A stretch of DNA of 64,000 bases from Azorhizobium doebereinerae UFLA1-100 (GCF_000473085.1 NZ_AXBA01000001.1:434001-498000), one strand, 5' to 3'; counted from the first letter of the stretch, positions 34,966 to 44,196 are shown. A program made the numbers and translations. The notes: a model not told the origin generated them from the sequence alone.

Positions 34966-36223
34966 CCCCCAGCCCGCGCGCCGCCTCGCGGTCCTGCGCG
35001 ACGGCAATGCCCGCCTCCTGGTGAGCGGCCAGCTCGCCTCGCAGGTCTGCGACCGCATGGCGCTGGTGGGCATCCTGTGGTTCCTCACCGCCACCGCGGG
35101 GGAGGTCCTCGTCCCCTGGTACATCGCCGCCGGCGGGCTGCCGCACCTCGTGCTCACATGGCGCTCGGGCCGCGTCATCAATGCGTTGGGCGCCCTGCGC
35201 GTGGTGGTCTGGGCGGACCTGCTGCGCGGCGTGCTCTATCTCGCCGCCGCCGGGCTGGTGGGCCTGCTGCCGCACGGCGCCGACATCGCCGTGCTGTTCG
35301 CGCTGACCCTGCTCGGCAACATGGGCGCGGCGCTGTTCAACCCGGCCATGCTGGCGCTCCCTGTGCGCCTCGCCCCCACCGGCGCCTACCGGCCGAACCA
35401 GCTCACCGCGCTGCTGAACTCCTGCGTCGCCACCGGCAACATCCTGGGCCCGGCGCTGGCCGCGCTGGTCTACAAGGCCGGCGGGCTCGACGCGGTGCTG
35501 GCGATCACCGGTGCCGCCTATCTGACGGCAGGCACCATCGAACGGCTGGTCCGCATGCCGCCCCGGACGGCGGAGGCCGCGCCACGCCCGGCAGGCCAGG
35601 CGGCGGCCGGCTTTGCTCTCGCCCGGCGCTACCCGCTGGTGGGTTCCATGCTGGCCGTTCTGCTGGCCATAAATCTGTGCCTCGGCCCGATCACGCTGTT
35701 CATCCCGCTGTTCGCCAATACGGAGTTCACCGGCGGCATCGACGCCCTCGCCTGGCTGCAATCCAGCATGGGCGCGGGCATGATCGCCGGTAGCCTCGCC
35801 ATGGCCTCCCTGACGCTTTCGGGATCGCGGCGGGTGCGCATCGCCGTGCCGGTGGTGCTCACCGCCGCCTGCTATCTCGGCTTCACCCTCGCGCCCTCCC
35901 TGCCCGTCGCCTGCCTGCTGCTGGTGGGGCTGGGCCTTGCCATGTCGGCGGGCAATGTGGGTATCATCGGCGTGTTCCAGAGCGAGCCGGACGAGGCCGA
36001 CGTGCCGGCGGTGATGGCGACCGTGAACCTCATCGGCGTCGCCTCCCTGCCGGTGTCCATGGCCGCCATGGGGGCGCTGATCACCCATGTGCCGGCCACC
36101 TCCGTCGCCATCGGCTGCGCCGCCACGGCGCTCGCGGTCTCCTTCCTCACCCCCTTCATTCCGGGACTGAACGAGACACCGGAACCCCGCGCGGAAACCC
36201 GCTCCGGCAAGACCCGCCTCTGA
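34934..36223 (+). CDS. MFS transporter
   Basis: A 429-residue major facilitator protein with about 11-12 hydrophobic segments (for example LVGILWFLTATAGEVLVPWYIA and IGVASLPVSMAAMGALITHV) and a short basic loop in the middle. The ATG at 34934 lies inside the end of the previous gene, overlapping it by 32 bases, so it belongs to the same transcript. In this setting it is probably the exporter of the product made by the LuxC/LuxE-like enzymes, though import of a precursor is equally possible. It shows no motifs that fix the substrate. Confidence 0.82.
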   Translation: MSAPVTRPASDPQPARRLAVLRDGNARLLVSGQLASQVCDRMALVGILWFLTATAGEVLVPWYIAAGGLPHLVLTWRSGRVINALGALRVVVWADLLRGVLYLAAAGLVGLLPHGADIAVLFALTLLGNMGAALFNPAMLALPVRLAPTGAYRPNQLTALLNSCVATGNILGPALAALVYKAGGLDAVLAITGAAYLTAGTIERLVRMPPRTAEAAPRPAGQAAAGFALARRYPLVGSMLAVLLAINLCLGPITLFIPLFANTEFTGGIDALAWLQSSMGAGMIAGSLAMASLTLSGSRRVRIAVPVVLTAACYLGFTLAPSLPVACLLLVGLGLAMSAGNVGIIGVFQSEPDEADVPAVMATVNLIGVASLPVSMAAMGALITHVPATSVAIGCAATALAVSFLTPFIPGLNETPEPRAETRSGKTRL

Positions 36224-36583
36224 GCCACCTCACGGAGCCGTACCGGCCCGCTTCCTGCCGATAACATGACCTTACGTCATGTTATCGATGCAAAAATTGA
36301 CATGATCGATGCTCGATTTGCGGCTGAACGGTATCTCCATCTGAGTATCGTGCCAGCTAGCGATTTTGGACTTTCCCGACGACGGCCGATCCACGGCGCC
36401 TGTGCCGCTGCGGCGCCGCCCCACCTCCGGCCCGTGACACAGCATTGAACCGGCAGGTCCCGCCGGACAGCCTCAATACGAAGGGACGGCGCGCCGCCAG
36501 CGCTCGAACGCCGTCTCTCGTCTCGCCAAGAACAATCCGGCCCGGTCCACGGGTCGGGAGGAAACCCAACAGGGAGACAGGCC
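36224..36583. promoter_or_regulatory. Control region upstream of the aldarate genes
   Basis: This 360-bp gap has no gene. It contains a perfect 11-bp inverted repeat (36260-36286), a TTGACA -35-like hexamer at 36297-36302, and the decamer ATCGATGCAA at 36284-36293 that recurs inverted before the 5-dehydro-4-deoxyglucarate dehydratase gene. A second ATCGATGC lies at 36305-36312. The rest, up to the ribosome-binding site AGGGAGA at 36571-36577, shows nothing recognisable. Confidence 0.55.
36260..36286. promoter_or_regulatory. Perfect 11-bp inverted repeat, probable operator
   Basis: GATAACATGAC and GTCATGTTATC are separated by CTTAC. The stems are AT-rich and not followed by a T-run, so a repressor site is more likely than a terminator. 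It sits just ahead of the TTGACA element in front of the aldarate transporter gene. Confidence 0.6.
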
Positions 36584-37915
36584 GTGGCCATCTCGACAGC
36601 TTACGCCGCGCAGGCGCGCAGCCGCGCGCGCTATTGGATCGTATTCGTCATCTTTGCCGTGACGGTCCTTAATTACGCCGACCGCGCCATCATCTCCATC
36701 GCCGGCGCGCCGCTAGCCAAGGAATATGCCATCGACCCGGTGTCGATGGGCTATATCCTCTCCGCCTTCAGCTGGTCCTATGTGGCTGCGCAGATCCCCG
36801 GCGGCTGGCTGCTGGACCGCTACGGCACCAAATGGGTCTATGCCGGCAGCATCTTCTTCTGGTCTCTGTTCACCTTCATGCAGGGCTGGGTCGGCTTCTT
36901 CGGCGCCGGCAGCGCCATCATCGCCCTGTTCGCCTTCCGCTTCGCGGTCGGCATAGCGGAAGCCCCGTCCTTCCCCGGCAATGCGCGTATCGTCGCCGCC
37001 TGGTTCCCCACCGCCGAGCGCGGCAAGGCCTCGGCCATCTTCAACTCGGCGCAGTATTTCGCGCCCGTGCTGTTCGCCCCGCTGACCGCCTGGGTCACCC
37101 AGGAATTTGGCTGGCGCTACGCCTTCATGGCCATGGGCGTCATCGGCATCGTCGCCGTGGCCGTCTGGAGCAAAGTCATCTACGGCCCCAACGAACATCC
37201 CGGCGCCAATGCGGCGGAACTCGACCACATCCGCGAGGGCGGCGCGCTGATGGAGATGGGCGCGGCAGCCAAGACCGGCGAAGCGGCTCCCGTCTGGGGC
37301 TACGTGCGCCAATTGCTCGCCAACCGCATGATGCTCGGCATTTATCTGGCGCAATACTGCATCAACGTCATCACTTACTTCTTCCTCACCTGGTTCCCCA
37401 TCTACCTGGTGAAGGATCGCGGCATGACCATCCTGAAGGCGGGCATGGTGGCCTCGCTGCCGGCGCTGTGCGGCTTCATCGGCGGCGTGCTGGGCGGGGT
37501 GATCTCCGATGCCATCCTGCGCCGCACCGGCTCGCTAACGCTGGCCCGCAAGGTCCCGATCATCGGCGGCATGCTGCTCTCCATGTCGATCATCGGCTGC
37601 AACTACGTGCAGACCGAAGCCTTCGTGGTCGGGCTGATGGCGCTCGCCTTCTTCGGCAAGGGCATCGGCTCGCTCGGCTGGGCGGTGGTCTCCGACACCT
37701 CGCCGAAGCAGATCGGCGGCCTCTCCGGCGGCCTGTTCAACACCTTCGGCAACATGGCCGGCATCACCACGCCCATCATCATCGGCTACATCGTGCAGGG
37801 CACCGGCTCGTTCAACGGCGCGCTGCTGTTCGTCGGCCTCAACGGCTTCGTCGCCCTGGCCGCCTATCTGGTGATGGTCGGCGAGATCAAGCGGGTAGAA
37901 CTGAAGACCGCCTGA
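36584..37915 (+). CDS. gudP: Aldarate (glucarate/galactarate) MFS transporter
   Basis: A 443-residue major facilitator of the anion:cation symporter family, resembling GudP/GarP/DgoT. The first transmembrane region carries VTVLNYADRAIISIAG and the loop 2-3 motif GGWLLDRYGTKWVY; about 12 membrane segments are present. The start is a GTG with AGGGAGA upstream. It opens a gene set containing the enzymes for D-glucarate/D-galactarate breakdown, which supports an aldarate as substrate. A GC-rich hairpin follows the stop. Confidence 0.85.
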   Translation: MAISTAYAAQARSRARYWIVFVIFAVTVLNYADRAIISIAGAPLAKEYAIDPVSMGYILSAFSWSYVAAQIPGGWLLDRYGTKWVYAGSIFFWSLFTFMQGWVGFFGAGSAIIALFAFRFAVGIAEAPSFPGNARIVAAWFPTAERGKASAIFNSAQYFAPVLFAPLTAWVTQEFGWRYAFMAMGVIGIVAVAVWSKVIYGPNEHPGANAAELDHIREGGALMEMGAAAKTGEAAPVWGYVRQLLANRMMLGIYLAQYCINVITYFFLTWFPIYLVKDRGMTILKAGMVASLPALCGFIGGVLGGVISDAILRRTGSLTLARKVPIIGGMLLSMSIIGCNYVQTEAFVVGLMALAFFGKGIGSLGWAVVSDTSPKQIGGLSGGLFNTFGNMAGITTPIIIGYIVQGTGSFNGALLFVGLNGFVALAAYLVMVGEIKRVELKTA

Positions 37916-37921
37916 GGCGCA

Positions 37922-37950
37922 GCCCGCGCCCGGCCCCCCGGGACGCGGGC
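37922..37950 (+). terminator. Hairpin after aldarate transporter
   Basis: GCCCGCGCCCGG pairs with CCGGG-a-CGCGGGC around a short C-rich loop, giving an about 12-bp stem with one bulge. It may end or weaken the transporter transcript; the next gene has its own copy of the promoter-region motif. Confidence 0.5.
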
Positions 37951-37996
37951 AACCAATCCCGAAAACGCATCAATCAATGCCGGGTTTGATCTGAAA

Positions 37997-38006
37997 TTGC
38001 ATCGAT
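37997..38006. promoter_or_regulatory. Second copy of the ATCGATGCAA motif (inverted)
   Basis: TTGCATCGAT at this site is the exact reverse complement of ATCGATGCAA found before the transporter gene. It lies about 65 bases upstream of the dehydratase start, suggesting one regulator controls both transcripts. Confidence 0.45.
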
Positions 38007-38069
38007 CCAGCAGTACCACAGTGAACCGATCCGCGCCCCGAGGCGGCGCCCAAGGCTTAAGGACTTGAG

Positions 38070-39017
38070 ATGAGCAAGATGACCCCGCGTGAGATGGCGC
38101 AGACCCTCGGTTCCGGCCTGCTCTCCTTCCCGGTCACGCCGTTCAACGCCGACCTCTCGTTCAACGAGGAGCAGTATCGCGCCAACATGGACTGGCTGTG
38201 CGGCTATGACGTCGCCGGCCTGTTCGCCGCCGGCGGCACCGGCGAGTTCTTCTCGCTGACGCCGGCCGAAGTTGAGCGCGTGGTCACGGTCGCCGTGAAC
38301 GAGACCCGCGGCCGCGTGCCGGTCCTCGCCGGCGCCGGCTACGGCACCGCCATCGCCAAGGATCTCGCCGCCGCCGCCGAGCGCGCGGGCGCCGACGGCG
38401 TGCTGCTGCTGCCGCCCTATCTGGTCAATTCCGAGCAGGAAGGTCTGATGGCCCATGTGGAGGCGGTGTGCGCCGCGACCAAGCTCGGCGTCATCGTCTA
38501 CAATCGCGACAACGCCATCCTCACCGAGGACAGCGTCGCGCGCCTCGCCGAGCGCTGCCCGAACCTCGTCGGCTACAAGGACGGCATCGGCGACATCGAG
38601 CTCATGGTGCGCATCCAGTCCAAGCTGGGCGACCGGCTGACCTATGTGGGCGGCCTGCCCACCGCTGAGACTTTCGCCCTGCCCTATCTGGAGATGGGCG
38701 TGACCACCTATTCGTCGGCGGTGTTCAACTTCGTGCCGGAATTCTCCACCTCCTTCTACGCCGCCGTGCGCCGGCGCGACCGGGAAGCGGTGGCCGCCGG
38801 CCTGAAGAACTTCATTCTGCCCCTGCTCGCCATCCGCAACCGCAAGAAGGGCTACGCGGTCTCCATCATCAAGGCGGGCATGAAGGTCATCGGCCGCGAC
38901 AGCGGCGCGGTGCGCCCGCCGCTCACCGACCTGACGGCCCAGGAGACGGCCGAGCTGACCGCCCTCGTCGCCGCCCTGCCCGCCAGCGGGCTGACCGCGC
39001 GCGCCGCCGCGGAGTGA
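38070..39017 (+). CDS. kdgD: 5-dehydro-4-deoxyglucarate dehydratase
   Basis: A 315-residue class I aldolase-fold enzyme of the DHDPS/NAL family. It converts 5-dehydro-4-deoxy-D-glucarate to 2-oxoglutarate semialdehyde with loss of CO2 and water. K170 in VGYKDGIGD is the Schiff-base lysine, and [17 protein letters not shown] near residues 55-71 is the phosphate/carboxylate-loop region typical of KdgD. YNRDN precedes it in place of the usual YNxP. Its place between an aldarate transporter and a semialdehyde dehydrogenase settles the assignment. Confidence 0.9.
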   Translation: MSKMTPREMAQTLGSGLLSFPVTPFNADLSFNEEQYRANMDWLCGYDVAGLFAAGGTGEFFSLTPAEVERVVTVAVNETRGRVPVLAGAGYGTAIAKDLAAAAERAGADGVLLLPPYLVNSEQEGLMAHVEAVCAATKLGVIVYNRDNAILTEDSVARLAERCPNLVGYKDGIGDIELMVRIQSKLGDRLTYVGGLPTAETFALPYLEMGVTTYSSAVFNFVPEFSTSFYAAVRRRDREAVAAGLKNFILPLLAIRNRKKGYAVSIIKAGMKVIGRDSGAVRPPLTDLTAQETAELTALVAALPASGLTARAAAE

Positions 39018-39110
39018 GGCCGGCCGCCGGCAACGGAGCACGGTCCCGCCAGCCTGCGTTCCACGCCGGCGGGGCGTGTTCTCCTCGGACTTGAGAGACG
39101 GGAAGCGATC

Positions 39111-40559
39111 ATGGGTGACGTGGCGTTCAATTTCATTGCCGGCGAGTGGGTCGATGGCGCTTCGGTGACGAAGAACATCAATCCCTCCGACACCAGCGAC
39201 GTGGTGGGCGCCTATGCCCAGGGCTCGCGGGCGGACGCCGAGCGGGCCATCGCCGCGGCGCAGGCCGCCGCGCCGCGCTGGGCGCGCTCGACCCCGCAGG
39301 AGCGCCATGACGCGCTGAAGCGGATCGGCGACGAAATCCTCGCGCGCCGCGAGGAACTGGGCCGCCTGCTCTCCCGCGAGGAAGGCAAGACCCTGCCCGA
39401 AGGCATGGGCGAAGCGGCGCGCGCGGGGCAGATCTTCCTGTTCTTCGCCGCCGAGACCTTGCGCCTTGCCGGCGAGAAGCTGGCCTCCGTCCGCCCCGGC
39501 CTTGACGTCGAGATCACCCGCGAGCCGATGGGCGTGGTGGGCATCATCGCGCCGTGGAACTTCCCCATCGCCATTCCCGCCTGGAAGATCGCCCCGGCGC
39601 TCGCCTATGGCAACACGGTGGTGTTCAAGCCGGCGGACCTGGTACCGGGCTCGGCCCATGCCCTGTCCGAAATCATCGCCCGCGCCGGGTTGCCGGCAGG
39701 TGTGTTCAACCTCGTCATGGGGCGCGGCTCGGTGGTCGGGCAGGCCTTCCTGGAGAGCCCGGCGGTCAACGCCATCACCTTCACCGGCTCGGTGGACACC
39801 GGCCGCAAGGTGGCGCAGGCCTGCATCGCCTCCGACCCGATGAAGAAGTTCCAGCTGGAGATGGGCGGCAAGAACCCGCTGGTCGTGCTCAACGACGCGG
39901 ACCTGGCCGTGGCGGCCGAATGCGCCGTCAACGGCGCCTTCTATTCCACCGGCCAGCGCTGCACCGCCTCCTCCCGCTTCATCGTCGAGGACCGCATCCA
40001 CGATGCCTTCGTGGACGCCGTCACCGAGCGGCTGAAGGCGTTGAAGGTGGACAATGCCCTCGACCCCGCCACCCAGATCGGGCCGGTGGTGGACGAGAAG
40101 CAGCTTGAGCAGGATCTCAATTATATCGAAATCGGCCGCGCCGAAGGCGCCAGGCTGCACTGGGGCGGCGAACGGCTGAACCGGGCGACGCAGGGCTTCT
40201 ATCTCCAGCCCGCTTTGTTCACCGAGGCCACGAACAGCATGCGGATCGCCCGCGAGGAGATCTTCGGCCCGGTGGCCGCCACCATCCGCGTGAAGGATTA
40301 CGACGAGGCACTGGAGGTCGCGAACGACACGCCCTTCGGCCTGTCGTCGGGCATCGTCACCACCAGCCTCAAGCATGCGAGCCACTTCAAGCGCAACAGC
40401 GAGGCCGGCATGGTGATGGTGAACACGCCCACAGCCGGCGTGGACTATCATGTGCCGTTCGGCGGCCGGAAGGGCTCAAGCTACGGCGCCCGCGAGCAGG
40501 GACGCTATGCGGCGGAGTTCTACACCATCGTGAAGACGGCCTATACCAACGCCGGCTGA
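39111..40559 (+). CDS. 2,5-dioxovalerate (2-oxoglutarate semialdehyde) dehydrogenase
   Basis: A 482-residue NAD(P)-dependent aldehyde dehydrogenase. The catalytic glutamate E250 ([16 protein letters not shown]) and nucleophile C284 ([11 protein letters not shown]) are in place, along with the coenzyme loop [12 protein letters not shown]. It oxidises 2-oxoglutarate semialdehyde to 2-oxoglutarate, the last step of the oxidative aldarate route. The function is inferred from position directly after KdgD. A general-purpose semialdehyde dehydrogenase would look similar. Confidence 0.87.
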   Translation: MGDVAFNFIAGEWVDGASVTKNINPSDTSDVVGAYAQGSRADAERAIAAAQAAAPRWARSTPQERHDALKRIGDEILARREELGRLLSREEGKTLPEGMGEAARAGQIFLFFAAETLRLAGEKLASVRPGLDVEITREPMGVVGIIAPWNFPIAIPAWKIAPALAYGNTVVFKPADLVPGSAHALSEIIARAGLPAGVFNLVMGRGSVVGQAFLESPAVNAITFTGSVDTGRKVAQACIASDPMKKFQLEMGGKNPLVVLNDADLAVAAECAVNGAFYSTGQRCTASSRFIVEDRIHDAFVDAVTERLKALKVDNALDPATQIGPVVDEKQLEQDLNYIEIGRAEGARLHWGGERLNRATQGFYLQPALFTEATNSMRIAREEIFGPVAATIRVKDYDEALEVANDTPFGLSSGIVTTSLKHASHFKRNSEAGMVMVNTPTAGVDYHVPFGGRKGSSYGAREQGRYAAEFYTIVKTAYTNAG

Positions 40560-40614
40560 GCCGGCTGCGCGCCAAAAGCAAAGAACAAACGCGCGCATCA
40601 GGGAGGATATGAGG

Positions 40615-41976
40615 ATGACGTACCAGGCCGCCGGCGGGGTCGAGGCGCCGCGCACCATCAAGGTCCACGAGACCGACAACGTCGCCATCGCGGTCAACAC
40701 CTTCGGCCTCAAGGCGGGCATGACGCTCGCCGACGGCACGATTGTCATCGACTTCGTGCCGCAGGGCCACAAGGTGGCGCTGGCCGACATTCCGGACGGC
40801 GCGCCCATCCTGCGCTATGGCGAGGTGATCGGCCGGGCTATCGGCGATATCAAGCGCGGCGCGTGGGTGGAAGAGTCCCGCGTCGCCATGCCGGTGCCGC
40901 CGGACCTTGCCTCCGTCGAGCGGTCCACCCGCGTGCCCGCACCTCTGCCGCCGCTGGAGGGCTATACGTTCGAGGGCTTCCGCAATCCGGACGGCTCGGT
41001 GGGCACCAAGAACATCCTCGCCATCTCCACCAGCGTCCAGTGCGTCGCCGGAACGCTCGACTTCGCCATCAAGCGCATCAAGGACGAACTGCTGCCGCGC
41101 TATCCCAATGTGGACGACGTGGTAGCCGTCACCCATGCCTATGGCTGCGGCGTCGCCATCGGCGCCCCGCAGGCGGTGGTGCCGATCCGCACCCTCCAGA
41201 GCCTTGCCCGGCATCCCAATTTCGGCGGCGAGGTGATGATCGTCAGCCTCGGCTGCGAGAAGCTCCAGCCCGAGCGCCTGCTGCCCGAGGGCAAGGAGGG
41301 CATCGTCCGCCTCCAGGACGAGGCCTTCCACGGCTTCGAGGCGATGATCGGCGCCATCCTGGAGATGGCCGACGCGCGGCTGAAGGTGCTGAACGCCCGC
41401 ACCCGCGAGAGCGTGCCCGCCTCCGAGCTGGTGGTGGGCCTGCAATGCGGCGGCTCGGACGCCTTCTCCGGCGTCACCGCCAATCCGGCGCTGGGCTTTG
41501 CCGCGGATCTGCTGGTGCGGGCCGGCGCCACCGTCATGTTCTCGGAAGTCACCGAGGTGCGCGACGCCATTCACCTGCTCACTCCCCGCGCCGCGACGCC
41601 GGAGGTAGCCGACGCGCTGATCCGCGAGATGGCCTGGTACGACGATTATCTGGCGCAGGGCGGCGCCGACCGCAGCGCCAATCCCTCCCCCGGCAACAAG
41701 AAGGGCGGCCTCGCCAACGTGGTGGAGAAGGCGCTGGGCTCGGTGGCGAAGTCCGGCACCAGCGCCATCGCCGGCGTGCTCGCGCCCGGTGAGCGGGTGA
41801 AGGAGAAGGGACTGATCTTCGCCGCCACCCCGGCCAGCGACTTCGTCTGCGGCACGCTCCAGCTGGCCTCCGGCATGACGCTCCAGGTGTTCACCACCGG
41901 CCGCGGCACGCCCTACGGCCTGGCGGCGGCCCCAGTCATCAAGGTGTCCACCCGCACCGACCTGGCGCAGCGCTAG
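40615..41976 (+). CDS. garD: Galactarate dehydratase (UxaA/GarD family), truncated by an in-frame TAG
   Basis: A 453-residue reading frame for the iron-dependent dehydratase that turns galactarate into 5-dehydro-4-deoxyglucarate. The N-terminal SAF domain covers residues 1-90 and the catalytic UxaA-type domain follows, with [31 protein letters not shown] and [21 protein letters not shown] is correctly spaced from this ATG; an ATG six bases earlier is too close. The frame stops at TAG (41974-41976) right after RTDLAQR. The next 59 codons in the same frame continue the family's C-terminus. The TAG sits where a tryptophan codon (TGG) is expected, so a single G-to-A change explains it. The shortened protein may be inactive. 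Confidence 0.85.
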   Translation: MTYQAAGGVEAPRTIKVHETDNVAIAVNTFGLKAGMTLADGTIVIDFVPQGHKVALADIPDGAPILRYGEVIGRAIGDIKRGAWVEESRVAMPVPPDLASVERSTRVPAPLPPLEGYTFEGFRNPDGSVGTKNILAISTSVQCVAGTLDFAIKRIKDELLPRYPNVDDVVAVTHAYGCGVAIGAPQAVVPIRTLQSLARHPNFGGEVMIVSLGCEKLQPERLLPEGKEGIVRLQDEAFHGFEAMIGAILEMADARLKVLNARTRESVPASELVVGLQCGGSDAFSGVTANPALGFAADLLVRAGATVMFSEVTEVRDAIHLLTPRAATPEVADALIREMAWYDDYLAQGGADRSANPSPGNKKGGLANVVEKALGSVAKSGTSAIAGVLAPGERVKEKGLIFAATPASDFVCGTLQLASGMTLQVFTTGRGTPYGLAAAPVIKVSTRTDLAQR

Positions 41977-42156
41977 CACGACCTGATCGACCTTGACGCA
42001 GGGCGCATCGCCACCGGGCAGGCCTCCATCGAGGAGGTGGGCTGGGACCTGTTCCGCCTCATGCTCGACGTGGCGAGCGGCCGGGTGAAGCCATGGTCCG
42101 ACCGCTGGGGCCTGTTCAACGCGCTGACGCTGTTCAACCCGGCGCCCATCACCTGA
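41977..42156 (+). pseudogene. Orphaned C-terminal part of galactarate dehydratase
   Basis: Fifty-nine codons in the same frame as the preceding gene encode [31 protein letters not shown] and end with [11 protein letters not shown] before a TGA. This is the usual end of GarD-type dehydratases. A terminator-like hairpin begins four bases after that TGA, showing where the intact gene once ended. No start codon with a ribosome-binding site would allow separate translation. Confidence 0.8.
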
Positions 42157-42160
42157 TTCC

Positions 42161-42177
42161 GGCCCGCGACGCGGGCC
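42161..42177 (+). terminator. Hairpin after the original end of galactarate dehydratase
   Basis: GGCCCGC-GAC-GCGGGCC is a perfect 7-bp stem with a 3-nt loop, followed by TTC. It lies four bases past the TGA at 42154-42156. Confidence 0.6.
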
Positions 42178-42284
42178 TTCACGGCATCTGAAAACCCGCC
42201 GGAGCGCGGGACCGCGGAGCGGCGCGACGGCCGCCCCGCGAAGCGCGGGCGCACGCCTTGCGTCCAGCATGGGAGGGAAGCAGC

Positions 42285-43373
42285 ATGACACTCAGGATCG
42301 CGATGGCCGGCGTTGCCGTGGCAGGCGCCGTGTGGGGCAATATGAGCGGCGCGGTGGCCGGAACCTTCGTCTATGTCTCCAATGCGGACAGCCGCGAGAT
42401 TTCGGTGCTGTCGCTGGATGAGCGCACCGGCGCGCTGACGCCGGTGGCCACCACGCCCACCAAGGGCGCGGTCATGCCGCTGGCGCTCTCGCCCGACCGC
42501 CGGCATCTCTACGCCTCGCTGCGCTCGGAGCCCTATTCGGTCAGCACCTTCGCCGTCGATCCGGCGACGGGCACGCTCACCGAGCAGAGCACCGTGAAGC
42601 TGCCGGACAACATGGCCTATCTCTCCACCGACGCCACGGGCCGCTTCCTGCTGAGCGCCTCCTATACGGGCGACAAGATCGCCATCAACCCCATCGGGCC
42701 GGACGGCCTCGCCGGCGAGACGCCGGTGCAGGTGGTGCCCACCGGCAAGAATGCCCACGCGATCCGCGTCGATCCTGCGAACACGCACGTGCTGGCGAGC
42801 AATCTCGGCAGCGACGTAATGCTCCAGTTCCGCTTCGATCCGGCCAGCGGGCAGGTTTCGCCTGGCACGCCGCCCGCGGTGGCGACCGCCAAGGGCGCGG
42901 GGCCGCGCCATTTCGTGTTCAGCCCGGACGGGCGTTTCGTCTACGGCACCAACGAACTGGATGGCACGGTGAACAGCTATCGCTATGACGCGGCGGCGGG
43001 CACGCTGGCGCTCATCGGCACCGTCAGCGCCGTTCCGCCGGACTTCAAGGGCGGGGCGCCCGCCACCGCCGACATCCACCTCACGCCGGACGGCGGCCTG
43101 CTCTATGCCACCGAGCGCACCTCCAACACCATCGCTGCCTATCGCGTGGACGCGCAGACCGGCGCGCTGACGCCGGCCGGCAATTTCGCCACCGAGACCC
43201 AGCCGCGCGGCTTCGCCATCGACCCCCTGGGCCGCTACCTGATCGCCGCCGGCCAGAAGTCCGGCTCGGCCACGATCTACGCGATCAATCCCGAGAGCGG
43301 CGCGCTGGCGCCGCTCGGTCGCCAGCCGCTGGGCAAGAACCCCAACTGGGTGGAGATCGTCACCCTGCCCTGA
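42285..43373 (+). CDS. Exported lactonase-family beta-propeller (6-phosphogluconolactonase/Pgl-like fold)
   Basis: A 362-residue seven-bladed propeller of the cycloisomerase-2/lactonase family (PF10282-like), with blade motifs such as FVYVSNADSREISVL, RFVYGTNELDGTVNSY and GLLYATERTSNTIAAYRVD. A signal peptide (about residues 1-27, ending SGAVAG) makes it periplasmic, unlike cytosolic Pgl. GGGAGGG precedes the ATG at 42285. In this neighbourhood the likely substrates are lactones of glucarate or galactarate, hydrolysed before uptake by the MFS transporter. That substrate is inferred from context alone. Confidence 0.83.
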   Translation: MTLRIAMAGVAVAGAVWGNMSGAVAGTFVYVSNADSREISVLSLDERTGALTPVATTPTKGAVMPLALSPDRRHLYASLRSEPYSVSTFAVDPATGTLTEQSTVKLPDNMAYLSTDATGRFLLSASYTGDKIAINPIGPDGLAGETPVQVVPTGKNAHAIRVDPANTHVLASNLGSDVMLQFRFDPASGQVSPGTPPAVATAKGAGPRHFVFSPDGRFVYGTNELDGTVNSYRYDAAAGTLALIGTVSAVPPDFKGGAPATADIHLTPDGGLLYATERTSNTIAAYRVDAQTGALTPAGNFATETQPRGFAIDPLGRYLIAAGQKSGSATIYAINPESGALAPLGRQPLGKNPNWVEIVTLP

Positions 43374-43383
43374 CGATCAGGGC
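43367..43383. terminator. Shared hairpin containing both stop codons
   Basis: GCCCTGA-CGA-TCAGGGC is a perfect 7-bp inverted repeat. The TGA of the lactonase gene (43371-43373) and the stop of the convergent binding-protein gene (43377-43379, reverse) both lie inside it. Confidence 0.6.
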
Positions 43384-44186
43384 TGCGCGAGGGAGGCGAA
43401 GCCCCACTTCGCCAGGATCGCCTGGCCCGGCTCGGACACGATGAAGAGCGCGAAGTCCGCCGCCGCCGGCGGCGCGCCCTTCATCACCACCAGCCCATAG
43501 TCCGCCGTGGTGGCGAGCGGCGCGGGCAGGTCCACCACGGTCAAAGGCGCGCCGTCGGAAGCCGCCCTGGCCGTGGTGCAATAGGCGATGAACAGGTCGG
43601 CCTTGCCGGTCTCGATCATGTAGGGCACCGCGCTCTTGCCCGCCGGCACCACCTCGGAATTCGGCCCGCCGACCAGTTGCAGCGCCTTCTCCTTCAGCGC
43701 CGCCCCGGCGCCGGGGCGTAGCGCGTCCGCCTTGTCGAACATGGCCCAGGTATAGTCGCCCGAGGGATCGGACTTCGGCGTCGAGGTGCCGAGCCGCACG
43801 GCGGGATCGAGCGCCTTGTCGAGCACGTTGCCCGGTGTCAGCCCCAGCGCCGGCTTGGCGATGGCGCAGAGGCGATTGCCGGTGAAGCGCACCACGACGG
43901 GGGCCGCCCCCTCCGCGACCAGCTTGCGCGGGTGGCCCATGTCGGCGGAGGCGAACACCTGCCCCGGCTCGCCCTTCTCCAGCCGCTCGCGCAGCAGACC
44001 GGACGGGCCGAAGGTCCCGCGCACCTCGGTGCCGGTGGCCTTGGTGTAGGCGGTGGCCACCTCGCCGAGCGCGCCGGACAGGCTGCCCGCCGCATAGAGC
44101 GCGACCTCCTCCGCGCGCGCCGCCACCGGGGCGGCCAGCAGGGCGACCGCGCAGGCGGCGCGGATCATTGAACGGGCAGACGGCAT
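43377..44186 (-). CDS. ModA-like molybdate/tungstate substrate-binding protein
   Basis: A 269-residue periplasmic binding protein with a signal peptide (cleavage near ARA-EEVALY). The mature start VALYAAGSLSGALGEVATAY and FASADMGHPRKLVAEG match the ModA group of oxyanion-binding proteins, where the Ser of AAGSL binds the anion. AGGAGA precedes the chosen ATG. It is the last gene of a minus-strand operon headed by a YqeB-type gene and lies ten bases after an ABC ATPase that already has its own binding protein. Molybdate or tungstate is the likely ligand, consistent with ModE-family genes nearby. Confidence 0.78.
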   Translation of the reverse strand: MPSARSMIRAACAVALLAAPVAARAEEVALYAAGSLSGALGEVATAYTKATGTEVRGTFGPSGLLRERLEKGEPGQVFASADMGHPRKLVAEGAAPVVVRFTGNRLCAIAKPALGLTPGNVLDKALDPAVRLGTSTPKSDPSGDYTWAMFDKADALRPGAGAALKEKALQLVGGPNSEVVPAGKSAVPYMIETGKADLFIAYCTTARAASDGAPLTVVDLPAPLATTADYGLVVMKGAPPAAADFALFIVSEPGQAILAKWGFASLAQP

Positions 44187-44196
44187 CAGTCTCTCC

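Noticed and set aside
36260-36286. The 11-bp inverted repeat as an intrinsic terminator of the LuxC operon
   Set aside because: The stem is AT-rich with no T-run after it, and it is followed by a TTGACA element. An operator is more likely, though a terminator is not fully excluded.
37974-40451. An 825-codon open frame on the minus strand
   Set aside because: It mirrors the dehydratase and aldehyde dehydrogenase genes, shows no family motif and has shadow-type composition.
41974-41976. TAG as a programmed pyrrolysine codon
   Set aside because: No pyl genes are visible, the expected residue is tryptophan and a single-base change explains it.
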